Notes under the pieces: generated by a model
What the model was told of the DNA's origin: nothing
What the model saw: only the letters and a program-made list of their open reading frames with translations
The model's database searches: none
DNA from: an uncultured Oscillospiraceae bacterium
Lineage (GTDB): Bacteria; Bacillota; Clostridia; Oscillospirales; Oscillospiraceae
Direction: 5' to 3'
NCBI GenBank assembly: GCA_934589155.1
Contig: CAKTNP010000006.1
Location: 1 to 64,000 of the forward strand
Length of the DNA stretch: 64,000 nucleotides
Position numbers and translations under genes: made by a program
Part shown: one piece after another, positions 8,003 to 15,310 of the stretch
Layout of the letters: each line of letters begins with the position of its first letter
How positions within the stretch are numbered: the stretch's first letter is position 1

Positions 8003-9426
8003 TACACCCGTCTCCATGTGGCGCCCTGGGGGGTATCGATGATCTCGATGCCCTGGGCCTTTAATTCGTCCCGGATCCGGTCCGCCTCGGTCCAGTTCTT
8101 CTCCTTCTTGGCCTGGGCCCGCTGGGCCAGGAGGGCGTCAATGGCGGGGTCCTGCTCCCCGGCGGTCTCCTGCTTGGGCTCCTCCGCTCTGGCCTTTTCG
8201 GCGGCGGGCAGCAGGTTCAGCCCCAGCACATAGTCGAAATCAGAAAGGGCCGCCAGCTTGGTGCTGTCGCCGGTCTTGGCCTTCAGCACATCATACAGGC
8301 AGGTCACGGCCAGAGAGGTGTTGAGGTCCGCGTCCAGGGCCTTCCGGAATTTGGCCTTCAGCTCCTCCAAAACCGTCTCGTCCACCGGGGTCTTGTCGTC
8401 GGGGTCCAGGGCGGCGATCTTGGCGATCAGCTTTTGATAGGCCGCCGCCGCGTTGTCCAGATTCTCATAGGAGAACTGCAGATTCCGGCGGTAGTGGCTC
8501 TGGAGGCAGAACAGGCGATACACTATGGGATCATATCCCTTCTGCTCCAGCAGGGACACGGTGAGAAACTCCCCCTTGGACTTGGACATCTTGCCGTCGG
8601 CGGTGTTCAGGTGGTGGACATGAAACCAGTAATTGCACCACTTGTGGCCCAGGTAGCTCTCGGACTGGGCGATCTCGTTGGTGTGGTGGGGAAAAGCGTT
8701 GTCAATGCCGCCGCAGTGGATGTCCAGATCCTCCCCCAGGTACTTCATGGAAATGCCGGAGCACTCGATGTGCCAGCCGGGATAGCCCACGCCCCAGGGA
8801 GAGTCCCACTTCAGGGCCTGATCCTCAAACTTGGACTTGGTGAACCAAAGGACGAAGTCGTTCTTGTTCCTCTTGTTGGTGTCCTCTTCCACGCCCTCCC
8901 GGACGCCAACCTCCAGGTCCTCCTCATTGTGGTCGTTGAACACATAGTACTTTTCCAGTTTGGAGGTGTCGAAGTACACGTTGCCGCCGGCCTCGTAGGC
9001 GTAGCCCTTGTCCAGGAGCCGCGTGATGATCTTGATATACTCGTCAATGCAGCCGGTGGCGGGCTGGACCACGTCGGGCCGCTTGATGTTCAGTTTTTTG
9101 CAGTCGGCGAAGAAGGCGTCGGTGTAATACTGGGCGATCTCCATGACGGTCTTGTGCTCCCGCTTGGCGCCCTTGACCATCTTATCCTCGCCGGTGTCGG
9201 CGTCGGAGGACAGGTGGCCCACGTCCGTAATGTTCATGACCCGCTTGACGTTGTAGCCCTCATAGCGCAGGGCCTTTTCCAGCACATCCTCCATGATATA
9301 GCTGCGGAGGTTGCCGATGTGGGCAAAGTGGTACACCGTAGGGCCGCAGGTGTACATCTTGACAATATCCGGGTGGTTGGGGACAAACTCCTCTTTCTTA
9401 TGGGACAGGGAATTATACAGGTACAT
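8002..9426 (-). CDS. cysS: Cysteine--tRNA ligase
   Basis: Class I synthetase, 474 residues, that charges tRNA-Cys. The zinc ligands of the family are all present (Cys27, Cys222, His247, Glu251), the HIGH-type motif is HIGN at 36-39, and KMSKS is at 279-283. The ATG at 9426 lies one base after the cysE stop, so the two are translationally linked. It is the second gene of a cysteine T-box operon: CysE starts cysteine synthesis and CysS uses the product. A Glu/Gln-rich linker near residue 430 precedes the anticodon-binding C-terminus. Confidence 0.97.
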   Translation of the reverse strand: MYLYNSLSHKKEEFVPNHPDIVKMYTCGPTVYHFAHIGNLRSYIMEDVLEKALRYEGYNVKRVMNITDVGHLSSDADTGEDKMVKGAKREHKTVMEIAQYYTDAFFADCKKLNIKRPDVVQPATGCIDEYIKIITRLLDKGYAYEAGGNVYFDTSKLEKYYVFNDHNEEDLEVGVREGVEEDTNKRNKNDFVLWFTKSKFEDQALKWDSPWGVGYPGWHIECSGISMKYLGEDLDIHCGGIDNAFPHHTNEIAQSESYLGHKWCNYWFHVHHLNTADGKMSKSKGEFLTVSLLEQKGYDPIVYRLFCLQSHYRRNLQFSYENLDNAAAAYQKLIAKIAALDPDDKTPVDETVLEELKAKFRKALDADLNTSLAVTCLYDVLKAKTGDSTKLAALSDFDYVLGLNLLPAAEKARAEEPKQETAGEQDPAIDALLAQRAQAKKEKNWTEADRIRDELKAQGIEIIDTPQGATWRRV

Positions 9427-9427
9427 A

Positions 9428-10048
9428 TCAGTCGTTCTCCTTCTCTTTTGCGATTTTCTCCAATTCTTCGATCCGGTTCCGCAGGGCCTGGATCTCCAGG
9501 TCCACAGGGTCCGGGGTGTGTACATGATCCAATTTTTCGCCGTTGACCCGGACCACATGGCCCGGAACGCCTACCACGGTGGAGTTGGGAGGCACCTCCC
9601 GAAGGACCACGGCGTTAGCCGCCACCCGGGCGTTGTCCCCGATCTTGATGGGCCCCAGGATCTTGGCGCCGCAGCCCACCATGACGTTGTTGCCCAGGGT
9701 AGGGTGCCGCTTTCCCGTGGAAATACCGGTACCGCCCAGGGTCACCCCCTGATAGATCAGGCAGTCGTCCCCTACCTCCGCCGTGGCGCCGATGACGATG
9801 CCGGTGCCGTGGTCAATGACCAGCCGCCGGCCGATGGTGGCCGCCGGGTGGATCTCCACCCCGGTGGTGCGCTTGGCGTGCTGGGACACCCACCTGGCCA
9901 TAAACAGGCAGTGATGCCGGTAGAGCCAATGGGAAATTCTATAATATATGGTGGCGTGCAGACCGTTGTACAGGAGAAAGATCTCCAGCCCGGACCGGGC
10001 CGCCGGATCGTTCTTCTGATAGGCGCGTATGGTTTCCGTCAGTCTCAC
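9428..10048 (-). CDS. cysE: Serine O-acetyltransferase
   Basis: Makes O-acetylserine from serine and acetyl-CoA, the entry to cysteine synthesis. The 206-residue form is the short Gram-positive type. A helical N-terminus is followed by the left-handed beta-helix with VIDHGTGIVIG, GVTLGGTG and GNNVMVGCGAKILG. No ATG exists near the start; GTG at 10048 is chosen because AAGGAG lies 9 bases upstream (10058-10063) and the T-box terminator ends just before it. A longer frame runs through the T-box and is not coding. First gene of cysE-cysS-polA-rimI-tsaD. Confidence 0.94.
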   Translation of the reverse strand: MRLTETIRAYQKNDPAARSGLEIFLLYNGLHATIYYRISHWLYRHHCLFMARWVSQHAKRTTGVEIHPAATIGRRLVIDHGTGIVIGATAEVGDDCLIYQGVTLGGTGISTGKRHPTLGNNVMVGCGAKILGPIKIGDNARVAANAVVLREVPPNSTVVGVPGHVVRVNGEKLDHVHTPDPVDLEIQALRNRIEELEKIAKEKEND

Positions 10049-10067
10049 AGGTTCAGTCTCCTTCGGC

Positions 10068-10289
10068 AAAAAAAGAAAACCCGCCTCTTTTCTCAAGAGG
10101 CGGGCATAACGCTCGCGGTTCCACTCTGATTTCTCACTCAGGCCGATAACGGGGCCAGCCGGGGATCTCCCCTCACTCCCGGACGCACTTCCCTGCCGCC
10201 AACCTCCGCCCGGGCTCTCAGCCGGTGACCCAGGCTCTCTGCGGTGCCGGATTGACAGGTACTCTTTCCGTTCCACGTGATATTCATTT
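10068..10289 (-). promoter_or_regulatory. T-box riboswitch leader of cysE-cysS
   Basis: On the minus strand the T-box core GTGGAACCGCG (10114-10124) is followed by a strong terminator (CCCGCCTCTT / AAGAGGCGGG and a T-rich tail, 10068-10105). The CCCGTTATCGG element typical of stem III lies at about 10140-10155. A GAAGTGCGTCC segment gives UGC as likely specifier (complement of 10185-10187), which is a cysteine codon. The 310-bp gap 10049-10358 contains this leader and its promoter and nothing else. Confidence 0.93.
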
Positions 10290-10295
10290 TGTTTT

Positions 10296-10325
10296 ATTCT
10301 ATCACCAAAGCCTGTCCTTTGTCAA
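10296..10325 (-). promoter_or_regulatory. Promoter of cysE T-box leader
   Basis: TTGACA (10320-10325) and TAGAAT (10296-10301) on the minus strand, 18-base spacer. Confidence 0.8.
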
Positions 10326-10358
10326 TCTTTTCCCCGGATCCCGGCAGAAAAACCGGAC

Positions 10359-11042
10359 TCAATACAAGTCCTTGTCATTCTCGATCATGCGATGCAGACA
10401 GCTCAAGGCGCTTTTCAGGCTCCCCAGCCGGTCAATGAGACCGCAGCGCACCGCTTCCCGGCCATAGAGAATGGTCCCAACATCCGTGGCCATCTCCCCG
10501 GTGGCCATCATATAGTCCTGGAATTTCGTCTTGCTGATTCTGGAATTGGCCGCCACAAAGTCCACGATCTGCTCCTGGATCCGGTTAAAATACCGATAGG
10601 TCTGGGGCGCCCCCACCACCATGCCCGTCATCCGCACGGGATGAATGGTCATGCTGGCCGTGGGCACAATAAAGCTACGCCGGGCGCTGACCGCCAGGGG
10701 CACCCCGATGGAGTGGCCGCCTCCCAACACCAGGGATACCGTGGGCTTTTTCATTCCAGCGATCAGCTCCGCAATGGCCAGCCCCGCCTCAATGTCCCCG
10801 CCTACTGTGTTGAGGAGCAGCAGAAGCCCCTCCACCTCCCGGCTCTCCTCGATCTGGGCCAGCAGTGGGATCACATGCTCGTATTTTGTGGCCTTGGCCG
10901 TCTCCGGCAGGACCTGGTGGCCTTCGATCTGACCGATTATGGTCATGGTATAAATGCCGCCGAACTTGGCGGTCCCGAATTCCAGCAGTGCCTCCCGTTC
11001 CTCACTCCGGTCTTTTCCGTTCTTTTCCTCTTTCTCCCCCAT
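10359..11042 (-). CDS. tepA: ClpP-fold (S14) protease, TepA-like
   Basis: A 227-residue member of the ClpP/crotonase fold without a signal peptide. The serine protease motif GGGHSIGVPLA places the nucleophile at Ser111 and TIHPV the histidine at His134, as in ClpP and TepA. The charged N-terminus (EKEEKNGKDRSEERE) and the segment MTIIGQIEGH are typical of the TepA/YmfB group, described in Bacillus as a translocation-enhancing protein; the true substrate is not clear. AAAGGAG precedes the ATG. It is a single gene, divergent from ybaK. Confidence 0.87.
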   Translation of the reverse strand: MGEKEEKNGKDRSEEREALLEFGTAKFGGIYTMTIIGQIEGHQVLPETAKATKYEHVIPLLAQIEESREVEGLLLLLNTVGGDIEAGLAIAELIAGMKKPTVSLVLGGGHSIGVPLAVSARRSFIVPTASMTIHPVRMTGMVVGAPQTYRYFNRIQEQIVDFVAANSRISKTKFQDYMMATGEMATDVGTILYGREAVRCGLIDRLGSLKSALSCLHRMIENDKDLY

Positions 11043-11099
11043 GTGCTTCGCTCCTTTCCGTTTTCCCTCCTAGTATGGCCCGGGTCTGGAAAAATATCA

Positions 11100-11128
11100 T
11101 TGCCAGAACCGCAAATCTGTCGTATAAT
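11100..11128 (+). promoter_or_regulatory. Promoter of ybaK
   Basis: TTGCCA (11100-11105) and TATAAT (11123-11128), 17-base spacer. The -10 box contains the in-frame ATG at 11127, which therefore cannot be the translation start. Confidence 0.83.
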
Positions 11129-11153
11129 GACTCTGTATTTCGAGGTGAGAAAA

Positions 11154-11624
11154 TTGACAAAAACCAACGCACTGCGGCTGGTGGAACAGGCGGGGATCCC
11201 CTGCCGGGAGGCCAGCTACGACTACGACGAAAACGACCTGAACGGCATGCACGCGGCGGAGGGTCTGGGCCTTCCCCCGGAGCAGGTGTTCAAGACTCTG
11301 GTCCTACGGAGCGACTCGGGAAAATACTACGTATTCTGCATCCCCGTGTGCTGCGAGCTGGACCTGAAAAAGGCAGCCAAGGCGGCAAAGGAAAAGAAAG
11401 TGGACCTGGTCCCCGTGAAAGACCTTCTGGGTCTCACGGGTTATATCCGGGGCGGGTGCAGCCCCGTGGGCATGAAGAAAAAGTTCCCCACCTTCCTGGA
11501 CGAAACGGCGGAGCTGTGGGACAAAATCGCCGTGTCCGCCGGCGCCCGGGGCCTGCAGATGATCCTGCCGCCGCTGGCGCTGATGGAGCTGATTGGCGGC
11601 GTCTCCGCCGACCTTACCACGTAA
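11154..11624 (+). CDS. ybaK: Cys-tRNA(Pro)/Cys-tRNA(Cys) deacylase YbaK
   Basis: A 156-residue editing protein that hydrolyses cysteine mischarged on tRNA-Pro. The YbaK/EbsC fold is recognised from TKTNALRLVEQAGI, the FKTLVLRSDSGKYYVFCIPV strand pair, the conserved GYIRGGCSPVGMKKKFPTF loop and the C-terminal hydrophobic region. TTG at 11154 is the likely start: GAGGTG sits 6 bases upstream and the nearest in-frame ATG overlaps the promoter. It is co-transcribed with the TSCPD gene 22 bases downstream. Confidence 0.92.
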   Translation: MTKTNALRLVEQAGIPCREASYDYDENDLNGMHAAEGLGLPPEQVFKTLVLRSDSGKYYVFCIPVCCELDLKKAAKAAKEKKVDLVPVKDLLGLTGYIRGGCSPVGMKKKFPTFLDETAELWDKIAVSAGARGLQMILPPLALMELIGGVSADLTT

Positions 11625-11646
11625 CTTACAGAAAGAAGGATATAAA

Positions 11647-11901
11647 ATGACTTACACCTACAAGACCCGGGGAACCTGTTCCCAGCAGATCACCTTTGAC
11701 ATCGTGGACGGCAAGCTCCACAACGTCCGTTTCCTGGGGGGCTGCAACGGCAACCTGAAGGGCATCGGCTCTCTGGTAGAGGGCTCCAACGCCAAGGAGG
11801 TCATGGAGCGACTCCGGGGCACCACCTGCGGCCTGAAGCCCACCTCTTGTCCCGACCAGCTGGCCTTGGCCATCCAGACCGCTCTGGAGCAGAACGCCTA
11901 A
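11647..11901 (+). CDS. TSCPD-domain protein, TIGR03905-like
   Basis: An 84-residue protein built almost entirely of the TSCPD domain, which is otherwise found at the C-terminus of adenosylcobalamin-dependent ribonucleotide reductases. Conserved parts are RGTCSQQITFDI, FLGGCNGNLKGI, GTTCGLKPTSCPDQLA. Several invariant Cys residues suggest metal binding, but function is unknown. The ATG at 11647 follows GAAAGAAGG. It is the second gene after ybaK and is ended by a strong hairpin. Confidence 0.88.
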   Translation: MTYTYKTRGTCSQQITFDIVDGKLHNVRFLGGCNGNLKGIGSLVEGSNAKEVMERLRGTTCGLKPTSCPDQLALAIQTALEQNA

Positions 11902-11907
11902 GGGCAC

Positions 11908-11946
11908 AAACGGCGGTCCGTTCGGAAAACGGGCCGCCGTTTTTTC
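11908..11946 (+). terminator. Terminator of ybaK-TSCPD unit
   Basis: ACGGCGGTCCG / CGGGCCGCCGT stem followed by six T, 7 bases after the stop codon. Confidence 0.92.
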
Positions 11947-11989
11947 GGGTCTCTTAAGAATTCTTAAGATTTTCAAACGGACCCAGCTA

Positions 11990-12017
11990 TTTACAATTTC
12001 TTGATCCATGATAAAAT
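11990..12017 (+). promoter_or_regulatory. Possible promoter of yfhO
   Basis: TTTACA (11990-11995) and TAAAAT (12012-12017) with a 16-base spacer, 27 bases before the start codon. Confidence 0.6.
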
Positions 12018-12043
12018 AAGGAAAAACCCTACGGAGGTGCCGC

Positions 12044-14716
12044 ATGAAGCGAAACTTGAAAAAATCCAGCTTTTGGGACGGCTATTGGCCGGCTTTTCTG
12101 CTGCCTTTTCTGGGCTACGTCTTTGTCATGATCTGCTCCGGTCATGTTCCCTTTGGCTCCAGCTCCATTCTGTATTCGGATATGTACCATCAGTATTATC
12201 CCTTTTTCGTAGAGTTCCGCCGGGTCCTGCGGTCCGGAGGCTCTCTACAGTATAATTGGAGCATAGGCATGGGCATCGACTACCTGTCCCTGATCTCCTA
12301 CTATCTGGCCTCCCCCCTCAACTTCCTGTCGGTGCTGGTGCCGGAGAAATGGCTCCTCGGCTATTTCTCCCTGCTGGTCCCCGTGAAGCTGGGCCTGGCG
12401 GGCCTGTTCTTCTCCGTCATGCTCCGGAAGCTCTTCGGCGGTCAGGGCCGCTATGCCAGCCTGTTCTCCGCCTTTTACGGTCTGTGCGCCTGGGCCCTGG
12501 GCTATCAGTGGAACATCATGTGGCTGGACACCTTCGCCCTGCTGCCGCTGATGGTGCTGGGAGAGATCTATCTCCTGCGGGATAAGAAATTCCTGCTGTA
12601 CACCCTAACCCTGTTCCTTGCCGTGGTGGTTAATTACTACATCGGCTTTTTCGTGTGCATCTTTGCGGCCATTGTCTTCTTCGGCTATGAGATCTGCCGG
12701 TGGCAGGGCTGGAAGCGATTCTTCGGGGACCTTGGCCGCATGGCTCTGTTCTCTCTCCTGGGCCTTCTTATGACGGCCTTCCTGGAGATCCCCGCCTATC
12801 TGGGTCTGCAGAACACCTATTCCAGCGTCAACAAATTCCCCACCAAGTTTGCCCTGAATATCGCCTCCGAGGACACCTTCCTAGGTTTGCTGGACGCCCT
12901 ACGCCAGGTGTTCGGAAACCTGGGCGGGCAGGAGCCAACCTTTAAGGAGGGGCTGCCCAACCTCTACTGCGGCATCCTCACCGGGATCCTGGCGGTACAA
13001 TTTCTCACCACCAAAAAAATCCGCATCCGTGAAAAGATTCTGTCCGTGCTGCTTCTTCTGTTCTTTGCTCTGAGCTTTGTCATCCGGCAACTGGACTATA
13101 TCTGGCACGGCTTCCATTTTACCAATATGATCCCCTACCGGTTCAGCTTCCTTTTCTCCTTTGTGATGCTGGTCATGGCCTACCGGGCCTTCCTGGCCAT
13201 GGAGCGGGTAAAGCCCTGGCAGATCCTTTTCTCCACTCTGCTGTTCGTAGGGATCTGCGCTCTGTCCGACAAGCGGCTGGATCTTCTTTATATTGTCTAT
13301 AACCTGGGCTTTGCGGTGATCTATGCCGCCCTGCTCCTGCTCCGCCCCGGTCGTCCCCAGAGCCAACAGGCAGACGAGATCCAGGACCCCGCCGCCTACC
13401 TCACCGCCGCAGCCAAGCTGAATCGCTCCAAGAAAATCTGGTCTGCCGGCCTGGCCTGCGTCATCACGGCGGAAATGGCCTGCGCCTTGGCCAACTTTGG
13501 CATGGGCTTTGGCGGCACCATGATCACCAACTATCCCCGAGCCGGGGCTGATACGGCGGAGCTAATCGACACCATGGAAGATCAGGACAGCAGCCTGTTT
13601 TACAGGACCGAGTTCACCTCCAGTCAGACTTTGAACGACGGCGCCCTCAACGGCATCCACGGCGTGTCCATGTTCTCCTCCGCCGCTAACGTTAATATGA
13701 CAAAGTTCGGCGTTGCCATTGGCATGGGCGCCAAACCCAGCTACAATCGGTATCTCTATGAGGAGACCTCCCCGGTGGCCAGCGCCTTCCTGAACCTGAA
13801 GTACCAGATCGACCGGGAGGGCACTCCCGTGGACAGCCGGTATTGGCGGACCATGGTCTCCAGCGGAAACGCCACCCTCCAGGGCAACACCGCCTACCTG
13901 CCCCTGGGCTTCATGACCACCGGCTATATCACGGAGCTGCAGGCTGACTCCCCCACCGCCGGGACCCTGACCTTCCAGAACGAGCTGTTTGCCGCCGCCA
14001 CCGGCATTCAGGAGCCGGTGTACGACCTGGTCCGGGACGTCCGGATCAGCAGCAACGGCATTGACCTCAGCACCAGTGGGAGCTACTGCTCCTACGCCAG
14101 CGCCGAAGCCTCCGATACCGTGACCTACAGCTTCACTGTGCCCTCCGCCGGCTTCGTGTCCTTCGCCGCCTCCGGCAGCAAGAAGAACAGCTTCACCGTC
14201 TACAAAAACGGTGAGGAGGTCATGCATGAGACCCTGGGCCTGCCTCAAATCTTTGCCGCCGGGGATTTCTCCCAAGGAGACCAGTGCCAAATCACCTTCG
14301 AGCTCATCGACGGCGACAGCGGTAACCTGGATGTGACCGTCGGTGTGCTGAACGACACTGTGTTCCAACAGGGGCTGACCCTCTTGCGGAGTTCCGCCAT
14401 GGAACTTACCGATTGGTCCGACACCCGGATCCGCGGCACTGTCACCGCCAAGGCCGACGGCGTGCTCTACACCTCCATCCCCTATGACAGCAACTGGACC
14501 GTCTATGTAGACGGCGAGGAAACGGAGATCACCCCCATCTGCGGTGCTCTCATCGGCATTCCGCTGAAGGCCGGAAGCTATGACCTGGAGTTCCAGTATG
14601 ACAACGCGGGGTACCGCCTGGGGCTGAAAATCTCTCTGGCAGCCCTGTTCCTTCTGGTGGCCTGCTACCTGGTCCAGTATCGTCCCTGGCTGAAGCGGCG
14701 GCATCACGCCTCCTGA
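12044..14716 (+). CDS. yfhO: YfhO family membrane protein, GT-C-like
   Basis: An 890-residue polytopic protein. The first 480 residues carry about a dozen hydrophobic segments; the first extracytoplasmic loop has YSDMYHQYYPFF, the conserved YfhO/GT-C pattern with acidic residues, and NWSIGMGIDY follows. The C-terminal 400 residues are mainly an extracytoplasmic beta-rich region (YSFTVPSAGFVSF, VTAKADGVLYTSIPYDSNWTVYVDG), then one last hydrophobic segment and a basic tail. Bacterial YfhO proteins take part in glycosylation of cell wall polymers; the sugar acceptor here is unknown. GGAGGTG precedes the ATG. Single-gene unit. Confidence 0.9.
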   Translation: MKRNLKKSSFWDGYWPAFLLPFLGYVFVMICSGHVPFGSSSILYSDMYHQYYPFFVEFRRVLRSGGSLQYNWSIGMGIDYLSLISYYLASPLNFLSVLVPEKWLLGYFSLLVPVKLGLAGLFFSVMLRKLFGGQGRYASLFSAFYGLCAWALGYQWNIMWLDTFALLPLMVLGEIYLLRDKKFLLYTLTLFLAVVVNYYIGFFVCIFAAIVFFGYEICRWQGWKRFFGDLGRMALFSLLGLLMTAFLEIPAYLGLQNTYSSVNKFPTKFALNIASEDTFLGLLDALRQVFGNLGGQEPTFKEGLPNLYCGILTGILAVQFLTTKKIRIREKILSVLLLLFFALSFVIRQLDYIWHGFHFTNMIPYRFSFLFSFVMLVMAYRAFLAMERVKPWQILFSTLLFVGICALSDKRLDLLYIVYNLGFAVIYAALLLLRPGRPQSQQADEIQDPAAYLTAAAKLNRSKKIWSAGLACVITAEMACALANFGMGFGGTMITNYPRAGADTAELIDTMEDQDSSLFYRTEFTSSQTLNDGALNGIHGVSMFSSAANVNMTKFGVAIGMGAKPSYNRYLYEETSPVASAFLNLKYQIDREGTPVDSRYWRTMVSSGNATLQGNTAYLPLGFMTTGYITELQADSPTAGTLTFQNELFAAATGIQEPVYDLVRDVRISSNGIDLSTSGSYCSYASAEASDTVTYSFTVPSAGFVSFAASGSKKNSFTVYKNGEEVMHETLGLPQIFAAGDFSQGDQCQITFELIDGDSGNLDVTVGVLNDTVFQQGLTLLRSSAMELTDWSDTRIRGTVTAKADGVLYTSIPYDSNWTVYVDGEETEITPICGALIGIPLKAGSYDLEFQYDNAGYRLGLKISLAALFLLVACYLVQYRPWLKRRHHAS

Positions 14717-14727
14717 TCGTTTTCACG

Positions 14728-14769
14728 AAAAAGACCCCGGCGGTTTCTGGAAACCGTCGGGGTCTTTGT
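14728..14769. terminator. Bidirectional terminator between yfhO and trxA
   Basis: Stem AAAGACCCCGGCGGTTT / AAACCGTCGGGGTCTTT with loop CTGG (one mismatch), between convergent genes. Confidence 0.92.
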
Positions 14770-14777
14770 TTGCCTTC

Positions 14778-15083
14778 TTACAGCATAGCCAGGAGCTTTT
14801 CCTTTCCGCAGTAGCCTACGGAGGTGCCAGCCACCTTCCCATTCCGGAAGAGCAGCACCGCGGGGATTGCATCAATGCCGAACCGGGCTGCCAAGCTGGG
14901 ATCCTCGTCCACGTTGATCTTTGCCACGGTCACATCCGGCCGCTCCGCCGCGATCTCCTCCAGCACCGGGGCCAGCATCTGGCAGGGGCCGCACCAGGTA
15001 GCCCAGAAGTCCGCCAGAACAGGGGTTTTCGATTCCAAGACCTGCTTTTCAAAGGTCTCGGCAGTCACATGGATCAGTGCCAT
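14778..15083 (-). CDS. trxA: Thioredoxin
   Basis: A 101-residue dithiol protein with the redox motif WCGPC after ADFWAT and the cis-proline segment IDAIPAVLLF. Start at ATG 15083 gives the usual length; GGAGGAAT lies just upstream. It is the last gene of a flavodiiron protein - FTR-like protein - thioredoxin run, 14 bases after the FTR-like gene, which suggests that its reductant may be ferredoxin through that small protein rather than NADPH. Confidence 0.95.
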   Translation of the reverse strand: MALIHVTAETFEKQVLESKTPVLADFWATWCGPCQMLAPVLEEIAAERPDVTVAKINVDEDPSLAARFGIDAIPAVLLFRNGKVAGTSVGYCGKEKLLAML

Positions 15084-15097
15084 GATCTCATTCCTCC

Positions 15098-15295
15098 TTA
15101 TTTTTCTTTGTAGTACAGTCTGCAATGGCAGTAGCCCTCAAACTCCGGATCCTTGATCTGTTCCCGGAATTCCTTGCAGATACATTTGTTTTCCGGGGTC
15201 CGCTGGATCCGGCAGGGACAGTAGCCCCCGGTCCGCTTTAATCCCTCCTGGATCCGGCGGACCGTTTCCTTATCCTCGTTGATTCGGACCTTCAT
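15098..15295 (-). CDS. Ferredoxin-thioredoxin reductase catalytic-chain-like protein
   Basis: A 65-residue protein with the cysteine pairs of the FTR catalytic subunit: CPC (26-28), CIC (38-40) and CHC (56-58). In plant and cyanobacterial FTR these residues hold a 4Fe-4S cluster next to a redox disulfide that reduces thioredoxin. Here the spacing is CPC-X9-CIC-X15-CHC and there is no variable-subunit gene. AGGAG precedes the ATG. The gene lies between trxA and the flavodiiron protein gene with gaps of 14 and 15 bases, supporting a thioredoxin-reducing role (inference). Confidence 0.85.
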   Translation of the reverse strand: MKVRINEDKETVRRIQEGLKRTGGYCPCRIQRTPENKCICKEFREQIKDPEFEGYCHCRLYYKEK

Positions 15296-15310
15296 ATGCT
15301 CTCGCTCCTT

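Noticed and set aside
10049..10276. N-terminal extension of cysE by 76 codons
   Set aside because: It runs through the T-box core and its terminator stem; the GTG at 10048 with AAGGAG is a better start.
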